A stretch of DNA of 64,000 bases, taken from NCBI RefSeq assembly GCF_000021705.1, contig NC_012751.1, positions 744,001-808,000 of the forward strand, written 5' to 3'. Numbering within the stretch: the first letter of the stretch is position 1; each line of letters starts with the position of its first letter. The DNA comes from Candidatus Hamiltonella defensa 5AT (Acyrthosiphon pisum) (GTDB lineage Bacteria; Pseudomonadota; Gammaproteobacteria; Enterobacterales; Enterobacteriaceae). A program made the translations under genes and the position numbers. Below the pieces are notes generated by a model, which searched no databases, was not told the origin of the DNA, and saw only the letters and a program-made list of their open reading frames with translations. Shown here piece by piece: positions 13,555-26,475 of this stretch.

Positions 13555-14265
13555 ATGAGAAAAAATAATCCTATCAAACGCGCAGTTCTGGTTTTCAGTG
13601 GGGGGCAGGATTCTACGACCTGCCTGATCCAGGCTTTACATCAATATGATGAAGTCCATTGTATTACTTTCGATTATGCGCAGCGCCATCGATCTGAAAT
13701 CGCGATAGCACAAGCGCTGGCAAAAAAACTTCAAGCCACCTCATACAAAATATTAGATCTTCAACTTCTTAACGAGCTCACGGTGAGCAGTTTGACGAGG
13801 GAAAATATTCCTCTTCCAAAAAAGCAAAACAGCGAAGGCTCGCTGCCTAATACTTTTGTACCTGGTAGAAATATTGTATTCCTGACTTTTTCGGCGATTT
13901 ATGCTTATCAATTAGACGCAGATGTGGTCATTACAGGTGTCTGCGAAACTGATTTTTCCGGGTATCCTGATTGCAGGGATGAGTTTGTCAAATCGCTCAA
14001 TCATGCAGTGACATTGGGGATGCAAAAAAATATCACTTTTGTCACCCCTTTAATGTGGCTGAATAAAGCGGAAACTTGGGCTTTGGCCGATTATTATCAA
14101 CAAATGCCACTGATTCGAAATAAAACACTGACTTGTTACAATGGTATTCAAGGCGATGGATGTGGCGAATGTCTCTCGTGCGAATTGCGTTTAAAAGGTC
14201 TAAAATATTATTTGGCTCATAAAGAAGAAGTTACCGAAAATTTGAAGCTCAAAAGCCAACTTTGA
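13555..14265 (+). CDS. queC: 7-cyano-7-deazaguanine synthase
   Basis: QueC makes preQ0 from CDG using ATP and ammonia, in the queuosine pathway that modifies GUN anticodons. The PP-loop is [14 protein letters not shown] at the N-terminus. The zinc-binding cysteines are at the C-terminus ([19 protein letters not shown], four Cys). Length 236 (E. coli 231). The start follows AATCCAAAAT with no good ribosome binding site; ATG 13555 is the only start that keeps the full PP-loop. Its position behind eno is not that of E. coli, so the gene has been moved by rearrangement. Confidence 0.95.
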   Translation: MRKNNPIKRAVLVFSGGQDSTTCLIQALHQYDEVHCITFDYAQRHRSEIAIAQALAKKLQATSYKILDLQLLNELTVSSLTRENIPLPKKQNSEGSLPNTFVPGRNIVFLTFSAIYAYQLDADVVITGVCETDFSGYPDCRDEFVKSLNHAVTLGMQKNITFVTPLMWLNKAETWALADYYQQMPLIRNKTLTCYNGIQGDGCGECLSCELRLKGLKYYLAHKEEVTENLKLKSQL

Positions 14266-14382
14266 TAGTTGTTTTTCTGATCCAACAAAATCAGGAATTT
14301 AACGTTTCACCGATCAATTCGACAAAAAAATATAGAATTGAATATCGATTCTTTTTTTATTAAAACGATAGAGATTTTAATC

Positions 14383-17321
<2,939 letters not shown>

Positions 17322-17361
17322 GATCACTGAGGATGAATAATGTTATAAATGGCATAAAAAG

Positions 17362-17391
17362 GAAATGCCTCTGGTTTTTCAGCAGCATTTC
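17362..17391. terminator. Hairpin between convergent ligA and acyltransferase genes
   Basis: GAAATGC at 17362-17368 pairs with GCATTTC at 17385-17391, with a further CTG/CAG pairing inside the loop. It sits in the 76-base gap where two genes converge, where a terminator is expected, but there is no strong T run on either side. Confidence 0.3.
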
Positions 17392-17397
17392 ATAGAG

Positions 17398-18483
17398 TTA
17401 TAGGGCACTCCTCGCCCTGAATTTATCGATAATAACTCTACCTAATTTAGAAGCATTAACTTCTATTAGCACATGAGTCAGGTAAGAAAGCAGAATTGCG
17501 AAAAATGTTACAAAGATTAACCGACCGAAGCCAACCAATTGTATGTAGGGGGTAAAATAAGCACTGTTTGATGATATTAACGCCAAAACTATTGTGTGTG
17601 TCAAATATAATGGATAGGATATATTTCCGAGAAGATTCAGATATTTGTTTTCTTTTACCTCATTAACTTTTTCTAAAATCACGGATGAAAAAAGAATTAA
17701 AAAGCAGGGGAAACCGATACGTAGAATTCCGTGCCCGCGTATATCGACAAAAACATAGTAAAAAAATATGCACAGCGATGAATAAAACATAATGCTACAA
17801 ATCGAAATCAATATTTTGTTGTTTGCTCTTGTTCTCATGAATATCTCACATGTAATCATGCCAAGGATAAACTCAATCATAAGCGGCGACGCCATGTTTT
17901 TTATAAGCCCCTGCAATCTGTTAGTCACAGTAAAGTTTAATCCGTGATTTGGGTTTAAGGTCAAGAAGCCGTTGTATTTTATGTTTAAATAGGCGTATAC
18001 AAAAAGCATGATTACTGAAGTTACTAACGTTCTGTAGCGATGTGAAATTTTAAGCCCAATCAAGAAGAACATATAGAAAATGAATTCATATGTTAAAGTC
18101 CAAGCAGGGTATATAGTACTATACCCGTAAAAAGGTGCGTTATTATTATAATTAATCTGTAAGAAGAACAGAGACTTGATAATTTCTATACTGACGTATG
18201 GAAACACAACTGCAATATGTAAAGCTAAACAAAATAAATAGACTGGATATATTTTAAATAGTCTTTTAACCGAGAAAGAAAAAATACTGTTGTTATTTTT
18301 GGTTGAGTAAACAATGATAAAACCACTTATCATGAAGAACAGGTCAACACCAAAATAGCCGCTAGAGAATAGAATATCGCCCAGGTTTTTTGTTGAATAT
18401 ACGTTATTGAGCATAAACCTGTAGTGAAAAAACAAAACAAATAGCGCTGAGATACCCCTCAAATAGTGTATAGATTTAACCAT
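17398..18483 (-). CDS. OafA/YrhL-type membrane acyltransferase (acyltransferase 3 family)
   Basis: Members of this family are multi-span inner-membrane enzymes that transfer acyl groups, often acetyl, to surface sugars such as O-antigen; the substrate here is unknown. The 361 residues begin IHYLRGISALFVLFFHYRFM, with the family's R-x(10)-H pattern, and continue YFGVDLFFMISGFIIVYST. About ten hydrophobic segments follow (for example YEFIFYMFFLIGL, ISYPLYLTHTIVLAL, YLTHTIVLA with the late conserved His). No SGNH domain is attached. Codon use looks more AT-rich than in ligA and the gene has no operon partner, which suggests acquisition by transfer. It appears complete. Confidence 0.85.
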   Translation of the reverse strand: MVKSIHYLRGISALFVLFFHYRFMLNNVYSTKNLGDILFSSGYFGVDLFFMISGFIIVYSTKNNNSIFSFSVKRLFKIYPVYLFCLALHIAVVFPYVSIEIIKSLFFLQINYNNNAPFYGYSTIYPAWTLTYEFIFYMFFLIGLKISHRYRTLVTSVIMLFVYAYLNIKYNGFLTLNPNHGLNFTVTNRLQGLIKNMASPLMIEFILGMITCEIFMRTRANNKILISICSIMFYSSLCIFFYYVFVDIRGHGILRIGFPCFLILFSSVILEKVNEVKENKYLNLLGNISYPLYLTHTIVLALISSNSAYFTPYIQLVGFGRLIFVTFFAILLSYLTHVLIEVNASKLGRVIIDKFRARSAL

Positions 18484-18647
18484 ATTAATTAATTCTCACT
18501 TCCAGTAAGTTGTATTATCTTTCATTTAATCCATCATCACTTTAACCCCAGAAATTTTTGTACCATAGAAGCAGGTTCTCAAAACTTATCCTATACCGGC
18601 ATAGTCCATTTATGTGATGCTGGTTCTAAAGTTATCATCTCTGAATT

Positions 18648-19674
18648 TCAATTTCTTATCCCTAACTCAGGTTTTTTTAAATAACCAGTGCTTTCTCTCA
18701 CCAATAACGAACTCTCTAACAGATAAGATCCCTTTGCTATTTTATGTTCATCTAAATGAGCCAGTAAGAGTTCAGCTGCTTTTTCACCCATTTTATGACG
18801 AGGGGTTGATACCGTTGTTAACGCAGGATCAATATATTCTGACAGTTTTAGATCATCGAATCCCATAATTGAGACATCATTTGGAACTGCTATTCCTTGT
18901 TTTTTTTGCCTGATAGATAGCCCCTACTGCCAAAAGATCGTTGTGGCAAAATATGGCCGTCGGAGGTTTAGGTAAAGCCATTAATTTTTTAAACGACTGA
19001 GCCCCTGCTCCATAACCGAAATCAGATTTTATAATATAATTCTTTTGCAAGGGAATGTTGCTACGATGAAGCGCCTGAATATACCCCTGTAACCGATTTT
19101 GGCAGAACAGATGACTCTCGATTCCTGAAATACAGGCAATACGTCGATGACCTAATTTATAATGCAGATAATTCGTGGCATTAAAAGAAGCAGCCAGGTT
19201 GTCAATATGCACTGTTGGCAGATTAAATTGAGAAATAAATTCATTGACCATCACTATAGGGGGTAAATATTGCCGAGATGCTTCAATGAGGTTCAAAGGA
19301 AAATTAGAACCCAAGAACACAATACCTGCTATTTGTCTTGCAATCGTAAATGGGTTTAATCTGCCTTTATTTTGCGCGGAGTCGTTAATGAGAACTTGAT
19401 AGTCTTTTTTTAGGGCTATTTCTGTAATGCCTTTAATGATGTCATCAAAGAAAGTCTCACCGAAGTTGGGCACACACACCAAGATAGTACGGGATTCGGT
19501 TCGTTTAATATTTCTAAAAAGAGCATTCGAATAGTAACCTGCGTTGGTAACGGCCTTTTCCACTTTATCCCTGGTCGACACAGAAACTTTTTCTGGGCTC
19601 TTAAAAGCTCTGGAGACGGTTGCTGTTGATACGCCTACTATTGCCGCTATTTTTTTCATCGTACTCATAGTCAA
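18648..19674 (-). pseudogene. cytR: CytR-like LacI-family repressor, frameshifted in an A8 run
   Basis: CytR represses nucleoside uptake and catabolism genes together with CRP. The first part (19674 to 18877) has the LacI HTH (MKKIAAIVGVSTATVSRAF) and a ligand domain very like E. coli CytR: KRTESRTILVCVPNFG, LPPIVMVNEF, LPTVHIDNLAASF, PKPPTAIFCHNDLLAVGA. The frame ends early at KKTRNSSSK. One base less in the run of eight T at 18900-18907 (A8 on the coding strand) restores KKQGIAVPNDVSIMGFDD and the rest of the C-terminal domain down to the stop at 18648. The repaired protein would be about 341 residues, the CytR length. It is either a fresh pseudogene or a gene read by slippage on the A run. 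Confidence 0.85.
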
Positions 19675-20028
19675 ATTTTTCTCTAACTTTTATTCAATGA
19701 ATAACTGGCAAATCGACTATGGAATATGGAATGAAGGCCTTAAGCTCATATTCTCTTTGCTCGATTTTCAGCAAATTTAATGTTATGTGATTTAAAAATC
19801 AGCGATGATTAATAGAACAATTAACGCAATATTAAATATATTTCATTATTTTATATCCCATATTTATCAAAATATGTGATTTAAATTTTCAAAAATAGCT
19901 TGTTAAACATCATTTTTATGATCTACGTCGCAAAAAAAAGAAAAAAATAATACAGTTTATAAACATGAGCTCACTAAGCCCTGTTTAAGATCATACTCAT
20001 GATTCTTTTCGGATACTGATGAAAACGA
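19675..20028. other. AT-rich gap upstream of cytR and downstream of tamB
   Basis: This 354-base stretch contains no gene. It holds the likely promoter of cytR on the minus strand. The 12-mer ATGTGATTTAAA occurs twice, at 19785-19796 and 19874-19885, in the same orientation; TGTGA is a CRP half-site, but the second halves are not conserved. No hairpin with a T run was found for tamB. Confidence 0.4.
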
Positions 20029-23000
20029 TTAAAATCCAAATTGATATAAAAGATCTAATGCCTGGCCAATCCCAGAAATGGCTTCTAGATATAATCGGGG
20101 CATTAACTGATAACGTAATGTCAGTGTGGCTAACGAATCAAAAATGTCGACACCATATTTAAGCTGTAAATTTTTGTTAAGATAACCACTCACAACGACC
20201 TGAGAATCGTTTCCCACGCCCTGTGTGTCTAAAGTAAGACGACTGATGCCAAAGGCACCTCCTATTTCTCCAATCAAGTTTCCAGTTTGTAAAATGCCTA
20301 TGTTGATTAGCATGGAAGTCATTAAACTACTGTCAGTGCCAGAAGACTGATCTATAGCCTCACCTCGAAGAAGGTAAGATAACGCTTCTTGCTGGGATAA
20401 TACGGGGTCAGAAAATATTTCAATTTTAGGGGCATTCGCATTCCCTGTGACTCGAATTCCTGCGGTATATCCAGGGGTGATATTTTCAGGATTCCGAATC
20501 GCTTCAATATTGAGAAAAGGTTTAGTAGGCCCAGAAAATATCAAGTGGCCTTTTTTGACCAGTAAGTCTTGGCCGTAAGCGTGAAAGCTGCCTGAAGAGG
20601 TGTTGATTTGACCCTGTAGCCCCATCCCATATTGATCTTGTTGAACCTTAAGGGTCCCTTGTAATTGCGCTTTTAAACCAAATGCATCTAGTTCGACATC
20701 CTTGCCAATTTGAATATTTAAATGAGTATTAATCGGAATTGCTGTTTTTTGAGGGATGATGGGTTGTAGTTGATCGTTTAGCATGACTTTATATGAAGAA
20801 ACATCGACGACGTTAGGTGGAATTTTTTCCGCCTTAATTCGAGCCCATGGGACCTCAATCAAACCTTTGAGTGTCAGTAATTTTGGCCTGGCTTCAAATA
20901 GTATATCGGGTGAAATGTCCAGCTTTACTATAGGGGGGAAAGTGACTCGAATCTGATCACCTTTGGCCGAAATGTTGGCACGCCAATCATCGATATGATC
21001 CCAGTTCGCATTACCTAAGAGGTTGATTTGGCTTTTTTCTGTTGCAATCACCCCTTTTAATGTCGATTTCGTCCCTTTAAAATTGATCAATAAATGACTG
21101 GGAGAGGCCATATTCACTGGCATCCAACTGCCATTAATAGCAAAATGATTTAGCGAAATATCACCGTATAGCAAAGGGTTTTTTGAGTTTCCACTCATAT
21201 CTAAGTGACTGTTTAAGACACCCGTTATTGTTTCATTTTTGTCTAATACTGTGTTGATAGGTTCCAATGAAATTTGATCGATGTCGATTTTTCCAGATAG
21301 TGTGCGTTTCCCCTGCAAATCAGATATTTTCAAATCCCCTTGCATCTGACCATTATTTTTCAATGAGATCAAAGTATTGATTTGAGCTTGATGATGAGAG
21401 AGTTGAACGCCTAGCTTTAAATTATTGAACACAATATTGAGAGGATTATCTTCAATATTTTGACGTATTTTAACGTCATGCCCTACGAGCGAGAGTTGAG
21501 CTGTTGGCAAATGATCTTCTGCAGTCCATTTCATCTGTGCATCTCCGGTTATGTTTCCAAAGATGGCTGTACCTGAGCTCAAAAATGGTTTGAGCATCGC
21601 CAGATCAAATCGATTGAGTTGCATACGCAGTTGCCCGGCTGATTTCGTGGCCTCTATCATATCGGGTAAACACAATTTTGCCTGTATATTCTCCCAACAG
21701 TGAGGTTGAATGGTGACTTTTTGGGCATGATGAAAATATTTGATGCCTGTTGGGTGATTTAAATGCCAATTCCAAGATAGGGTTCGAATATCTGTTTTGT
21801 TGAGTTTGAGATCCCATATTTGTTTTTGACGATTGAAATCCCCTTTTAAGGCAAAATTTCCTGAGAGAGGCTCGCTTTTTAATTGAAGAGCCAGTTGATG
21901 TTGCTTTTCTGTGCCTTTTGCATTGAACATCAGATGATGAAGCATGAAATCAGATTGTTTCAGTTTTTCTACCTGTAGAACTAATTGACCTTTGATGTGA
22001 TCTAAAGAGTGGAGATTGGCATCGAGCTTGATTTGATGAATGCTGAAATTTTTCCATTTTAACTGATTGGCAATAAAATGCGCCTCTAGCTGAGGTTTTG
22101 TTAAGTCCCCTCTTAATTTTAATGCCCCCTTAAGTTGACCAGCGACACTCGGTAATCCATCCTGTAATTTCGGCGCATCGATGTTCACATCTAATGACCA
22201 TTGGTGAGTCAGATCTCCTTTGATATTGAGTTTATTGTTCCCAAAAGCCATATTAAACGAGGAGATTTTCCACTGCCCAGACCTATCGCCTTTTAAAGAA
22301 CCAGAAACTTTGAAGGGTTTGTTTTGTACTTCCCCTTCCAAGAGCACATCAGGGATCTGCAATTGCCAACGTTCACCATCGATACTGCCACGAGTAGATA
22401 TCTTTCCGTTGAATTGAGCTGGCCATTCTGGCCATTGTTTTTTTGTATCGATTCCTTTTAGCGTTAATACGGAGTTCCAACTGATGGCTTTTGACCAATC
22501 TATCATTCCCAATAAATCCGCCTGACCTTGAAGAAGCTTTAAGCGTAAAAGAATTATATGAAACTGTTGTAAATTACCTTTTCCATCAAGGCTAAATTCC
22601 GCGGGGGGCAGATCTGCACTTTTCATTTTTCCTGTCAATGACAAAGCATAATCTGTGGCTCTGCCATTCAATTGCAGTTGAAGATTGTTGATTTTATATT
22701 CGGGATCTCCTTTGAGCGGCCACTGAAGTTGGCTCGATATTAAGGTCATCGTAAGGGGCAGCCCCGATTTGGAGAGCGTGGTAGTCGCATTCAACTGAGC
22801 GCTGATAGAACCAGAAAAATCGGCGGTGAATTTAAGTTGTTTTTGGAGTTCGCCGGTTAAATTGAACTGTATTTTTTCTTCTTTTAATAGGGGAGGAATT
22901 TTTATCAGGCTGTCAATTTTGAGGGCGATTGGCCATTGATCGGCAAAAGTCGCTTCTCCATGCGCAGAAAAAGAGCCAAAAGGAAGGCTGACTTTTAATT

Positions 23001-23844
23001 TATCCAGCTGAAGATGCTGGTTATCGGATTTTGCCTCTAATTGCAAAGAATGGATAACAATATCTGTATCTCCCACGATCCGGAGTTGCTCTGCTGTTAA
23101 TTTTTTGATTTGAATATTTAAAGGGAAATGAAAATCAGGCAAGGCAGTCAAAAGAGGTTGAGCAAAAAAATCCAAAAGATCTTGATGTATGTTTTTCTTA
23201 AAAGAAGAGTTCGTTAAAGGTCTTTTTGCTTCTGTAGAAGAGGTTTGGTCATTGGATTTGGCAGGATGGATGAGTGCTGGAGCTTGTAATTTTTCCAAAG
23301 CTTTTGGCAAGCTGACCAGCAGGCCTGAGAGTTGAGGGGATATCAAAGACAGTGTTCGTCCCTGCCAATCTGCTTGTGTACGAAAATGGGCTAAAGATAT
23401 ATGTGTGTCATCGATGGTCACATTCAGGTTTGTTAATCTGAGATTTTTTAAAAACAGGGGATAAGGGATGCGAAGGTCAGTAAATGGTTGATCCGATACT
23501 TTTTCAGTAGAAGGCAATTTTTGCGTCTCTATCACCATATCCAGGTCATTGAGTGTGAAATCATCAATGCAAAATTTCAGCGATGTTTGACAAAAGAAAT
23601 GTAAAGCAAGATGTATTTCTTTGACCTTTACTTCAAAACCCGGCATCTGATATTGAATGCCTTTTAATGTCAGGTCGTTCGATTTTCCTTCAATGTTTTG
23701 AATACTGAGCCCAGGCACCCAATAAACGATATTTTTGATTAAAAAATGGAGGCCTCCCGTGGTACGAATCAAACCCCATAAAGTGCCACACAATAATAAA
23801 ACAACCAAAAAAAAAGCCAGAGTGAATTTTTTTATTCTTCTCAT
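20029..23844 (-). CDS. tamB: Translocation and assembly module subunit TamB
   Basis: TamB is a very long inner-membrane-anchored periplasmic protein that bridges to TamA and is implicated in lipid transport to the outer membrane. The 1271 residues (E. coli 1259) start with a signal anchor (FTLAFFLVVLLLCGTLWGLI). The body is a long beta-taco of repeated hydrophobic/hydrophilic strands. The C-terminal DUF490/TamB domain shows GTLKVQQDQYGMGLQGQINT, FSGPTKPFLNIEAIRNPENI, ALSYLLRGEAID and SRLTLDTQG. It overlaps tamA by four bases, as expected of the tamA-tamB pair. No stops or gaps despite the great length, so the gene is under selection. Confidence 0.95.
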   Translation of the reverse strand: MRRIKKFTLAFFLVVLLLCGTLWGLIRTTGGLHFLIKNIVYWVPGLSIQNIEGKSNDLTLKGIQYQMPGFEVKVKEIHLALHFFCQTSLKFCIDDFTLNDLDMVIETQKLPSTEKVSDQPFTDLRIPYPLFLKNLRLTNLNVTIDDTHISLAHFRTQADWQGRTLSLISPQLSGLLVSLPKALEKLQAPALIHPAKSNDQTSSTEAKRPLTNSSFKKNIHQDLLDFFAQPLLTALPDFHFPLNIQIKKLTAEQLRIVGDTDIVIHSLQLEAKSDNQHLQLDKLKVSLPFGSFSAHGEATFADQWPIALKIDSLIKIPPLLKEEKIQFNLTGELQKQLKFTADFSGSISAQLNATTTLSKSGLPLTMTLISSQLQWPLKGDPEYKINNLQLQLNGRATDYALSLTGKMKSADLPPAEFSLDGKGNLQQFHIILLRLKLLQGQADLLGMIDWSKAISWNSVLTLKGIDTKKQWPEWPAQFNGKISTRGSIDGERWQLQIPDVLLEGEVQNKPFKVSGSLKGDRSGQWKISSFNMAFGNNKLNIKGDLTHQWSLDVNIDAPKLQDGLPSVAGQLKGALKLRGDLTKPQLEAHFIANQLKWKNFSIHQIKLDANLHSLDHIKGQLVLQVEKLKQSDFMLHHLMFNAKGTEKQHQLALQLKSEPLSGNFALKGDFNRQKQIWDLKLNKTDIRTLSWNWHLNHPTGIKYFHHAQKVTIQPHCWENIQAKLCLPDMIEATKSAGQLRMQLNRFDLAMLKPFLSSGTAIFGNITGDAQMKWTAEDHLPTAQLSLVGHDVKIRQNIEDNPLNIVFNNLKLGVQLSHHQAQINTLISLKNNGQMQGDLKISDLQGKRTLSGKIDIDQISLEPINTVLDKNETITGVLNSHLDMSGNSKNPLLYGDISLNHFAINGSWMPVNMASPSHLLINFKGTKSTLKGVIATEKSQINLLGNANWDHIDDWRANISAKGDQIRVTFPPIVKLDISPDILFEARPKLLTLKGLIEVPWARIKAEKIPPNVVDVSSYKVMLNDQLQPIIPQKTAIPINTHLNIQIGKDVELDAFGLKAQLQGTLKVQQDQYGMGLQGQINTSSGSFHAYGQDLLVKKGHLIFSGPTKPFLNIEAIRNPENITPGYTAGIRVTGNANAPKIEIFSDPVLSQQEALSYLLRGEAIDQSSGTDSSLMTSMLINIGILQTGNLIGEIGGAFGISRLTLDTQGVGNDSQVVVSGYLNKNLQLKYGVDIFDSLATLTLRYQLMPRLYLEAISGIGQALDLLYQFGF

Positions 23845-25580
23845 AGCTCAGGCCCTAAACCAATATAAAACTGAAATTTTTTATTTTCTTTATCGCCAAT
23901 CGGAGTTGCAATATCGAATTTGATAGGGCCAACAGGAGAAGCCCAACGGATCCCTATGCCTACCCCTGTTTTAAAATCACTCTGCCGGATATCGTTGACA
24001 GCCTCACCGCTATCAACAAAGGCGGCTCCCCACCAGCGACCCATCACATTATATTGATATTCAACAGAGGCAGTGAGCAGTTTTGTAGCACCAGTGAGTT
24101 TATGGTCACTGTCACGGGGTGAGATACTTTTGAGCTTATAACCCCTGATGCTACCATCACCTCCCGCAAAAAAACGTAATGAAGGCGGCATACGTTGAAA
24201 ATCTTTGGTTGCTATCCACCCCAGATGCGTTTTCACTATAAAACGGTTTTTTTTTCCTAAGGTCCTTATCCAAACATTTTGAGCTTGAATAATTTCAAAA
24301 TTAATATCAGAAGCCCATTTTTTATTTGAAATATCTAAAGAATAACGTTGACTGTCACCCCAATAAGGCATGGCCTCACCACTTTGACGAGTTTTACTCA
24401 TACTGATCCCGGGATAGAGCAAACCAGTGATAGAATCTACTTTACCTTGGGTGAATTTTTCCAAGCTCCAACGAAAATGAATGGCCGGTTGCCAGCCATT
24501 TGAAAAATTCCAAAAACGAGCCACATTCATGGTACTGGTGTTAGATTTAGTATCGTTTAACCTAGAGGTTTTAAGACCTGCCTGTAATAAATAATATTCC
24601 TCTAATGCGTTTTTGATTAATGGAATACGATAACTAAAAGCCAAGTTTTGTTCAGCAGCAGAAAGATTGCTTTTTGTTGTTAAGCTGTGCCCTTGCGAAT
24701 TCACCCAAGGTTTGTTCCAACTTGCCTTGAGACGCGGGCCAATACTGGTTGAGTACCCCCCCCCTAATTCCACATTGTTTTTTGTACGAGGTGTTAAAAC
24801 AGCGTCTAGTGGTAAAATTTGACTCGTTTTTAAAGAGCCAAAATCTGGAGAAACCAAAGCAGCGCTGAACCAGTTAGTAGCAGAAAGGCGACGATTGAGT
24901 TCAGCGGTATTATCCGCACTATAATTATCCCCTATATGAAAAGGCACTAAATTTTGCAAATAGGGTTCTTTAATTTGAGAACCATGAAAGGTCACTTTAC
25001 CAAAGCGATAGCGTTCACCACTGTCAAAATGAATCTTCCAAAAAGCTTTATTCAGATCTAAGGCGATACGAAGCTGAGTTTCGTTCATTTTAGCATCAAA
25101 ATACCCTTTGCTCACGGCGAGCCCGTTGAGAGCATCTACAAATTCATCAAATTTCCCTTGATTTAATATTGAGCCTATTGTGGGTGTTTCTTTCAATAAC
25201 GCCTGATAATCAGGGTCGTTTTTAGCATGACCCGTTAACATCACATCGATTCCAGCAATCAGCACGGGTTCGCCCAGAGTGATTTTGGCCAGCAATACAG
25301 ATTTTGGGGTGAATTCAAAATTGATGGCAGAATGATAATAACCTAAGGCTTCCAGTGCGAGGGTGATTTCTGCTTTAACCCGTGATCTCAAACGATGGTT
25401 GTCGGTGGTGTCTTCTGTGTTAATCATAAACAGGCGAGCTTTAACATTACGAGCCACCTCTCCTCCAACACCTTCGATGTCCAAAGACAAAGAGGGTTTT
25501 TTTGAAGAGCCAGAAAAACTACAAAACGAAAGTAGCATCAGACATGATGAAAAGAAAATAATCAGACATCGTGACATCAA
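23841..25580 (-). CDS. tamA: Translocation and assembly module subunit TamA (Omp85 family)
   Basis: TamA is an outer-membrane Omp85-family barrel with three periplasmic POTRA domains. The product starts with a hydrophobic signal (CLIIFFSSCLMLLSFCSFSG). The POTRA region runs from about 33 to 275 (ALGYYHSAINFEF, GYFDAKMNETQL, SGERYRFGKVTFHGSQI). The barrel follows and includes the Omp85 motif FAGGDGSIRGYK and ends KFQFYIGLGPEL with a C-terminal strand signature. Length 579 (E. coli 577). The stop overlaps the start of tamB, and apaH lies just upstream after 9 bases. Confidence 0.95.
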   Translation of the reverse strand: MMSRCLIIFFSSCLMLLSFCSFSGSSKKPSLSLDIEGVGGEVARNVKARLFMINTEDTTDNHRLRSRVKAEITLALEALGYYHSAINFEFTPKSVLLAKITLGEPVLIAGIDVMLTGHAKNDPDYQALLKETPTIGSILNQGKFDEFVDALNGLAVSKGYFDAKMNETQLRIALDLNKAFWKIHFDSGERYRFGKVTFHGSQIKEPYLQNLVPFHIGDNYSADNTAELNRRLSATNWFSAALVSPDFGSLKTSQILPLDAVLTPRTKNNVELGGGYSTSIGPRLKASWNKPWVNSQGHSLTTKSNLSAAEQNLAFSYRIPLIKNALEEYYLLQAGLKTSRLNDTKSNTSTMNVARFWNFSNGWQPAIHFRWSLEKFTQGKVDSITGLLYPGISMSKTRQSGEAMPYWGDSQRYSLDISNKKWASDINFEIIQAQNVWIRTLGKKNRFIVKTHLGWIATKDFQRMPPSLRFFAGGDGSIRGYKLKSISPRDSDHKLTGATKLLTASVEYQYNVMGRWWGAAFVDSGEAVNDIRQSDFKTGVGIGIRWASPVGPIKFDIATPIGDKENKKFQFYIGLGPEL

Positions 25581-25589
25581 GATCCCTAT

Positions 25590-26417
25590 TCAGAACTCAT
25601 TTTCACATTTATAAGCGGGTTGAATAAAATAACGTTTTTCTTCCCAATGTAATAAAGTTAATTCATTTCCCCAGCAACAGCCTGTATCTAGAGCATAAAT
25701 ATTTTTTGGTGTGCCTTTTCCTTTTAATGCTGACCAATGACCAAACGTAATCGCATATTCAGGCTCCAGCAAACGGGGTAATAAAAACCAGGGATATAGA
25801 TCATCCTGCACTTTTTCAGGGATTTCTTTGTGAGTCATGTCCAAGCTTCCATCGGAAAAACAGTAACGCATTCTTGTTAATGCATTCGTTATGAACTGCA
25901 AACGAGCATCACCCTTTAACTTAGGACTCCATGAGTGAGGCGTCTGGGTATGAGATCTATCTAAAAATAACGGAAGTCGATTACCACGAAGCGCCACCTC
26001 TATTTCTTGAGCACAAGTCTGTGCTGTTTTTTTATCCCATTTAGGGTAAATGCCGGCGTGTGTCATGATGAGTTTTAAGTCATCATCTATTTGCAAAAGA
26101 GGCTGTTGGCGCAACCAATCCATGAGCTGATCTACATCAGGGGCGGCCAATAAAGAAGTAAGATGATCTTTCGGATTGTTTTTTCTCATCCCCGCATGTA
26201 TCGCCAATAAATGCAGATCATGGTTCCCTAATACCATACGTAAAGCCTTTCCTAAAGAACGGGCATAGCGCAATACTTTTAAAGATTGAGGGCCGCGAGA
26301 AATGAGATCTCCTGTTAACCACAGGGTGTCTTTTTCTTTATCAAAATTCACTTTAGCCAACAAAGCTTTAAGCTCATCAAAGCAACCGTGGACATCTCCG
26401 ATCAGGTAGTTAGACAT
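25590..26417 (-). CDS. apaH: Bis(5'-nucleosyl)-tetraphosphatase, symmetrical
   Basis: ApaH hydrolyses Ap4A to two ADP and also removes Np4 caps from RNA. The metallophosphatase motifs are intact: [37 protein letters not shown] and [11 protein letters not shown]. Length 275 (E. coli 280). In E. coli apaG sits between apaH and rsmA; here only 58 bases separate apaH from rsmA, so apaG is absent at this place. Confidence 0.95.
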   Translation of the reverse strand: MSNYLIGDVHGCFDELKALLAKVNFDKEKDTLWLTGDLISRGPQSLKVLRYARSLGKALRMVLGNHDLHLLAIHAGMRKNNPKDHLTSLLAAPDVDQLMDWLRQQPLLQIDDDLKLIMTHAGIYPKWDKKTAQTCAQEIEVALRGNRLPLFLDRSHTQTPHSWSPKLKGDARLQFITNALTRMRYCFSDGSLDMTHKEIPEKVQDDLYPWFLLPRLLEPEYAITFGHWSALKGKGTPKNIYALDTGCCWGNELTLLHWEEKRYFIQPAYKCENEF

Positions 26418-26475
26418 ATTAAGCCGATATCAGTTTTAGGTTGAAAAAGTGGTTAGAAAAAGTTTTAAACAGACT

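Noticed and set aside
14266..14382. CTGAT/ATCAG hairpin after queC as a terminator
   Set aside because: The stem is only five pairs and AT-rich, with no T run following.
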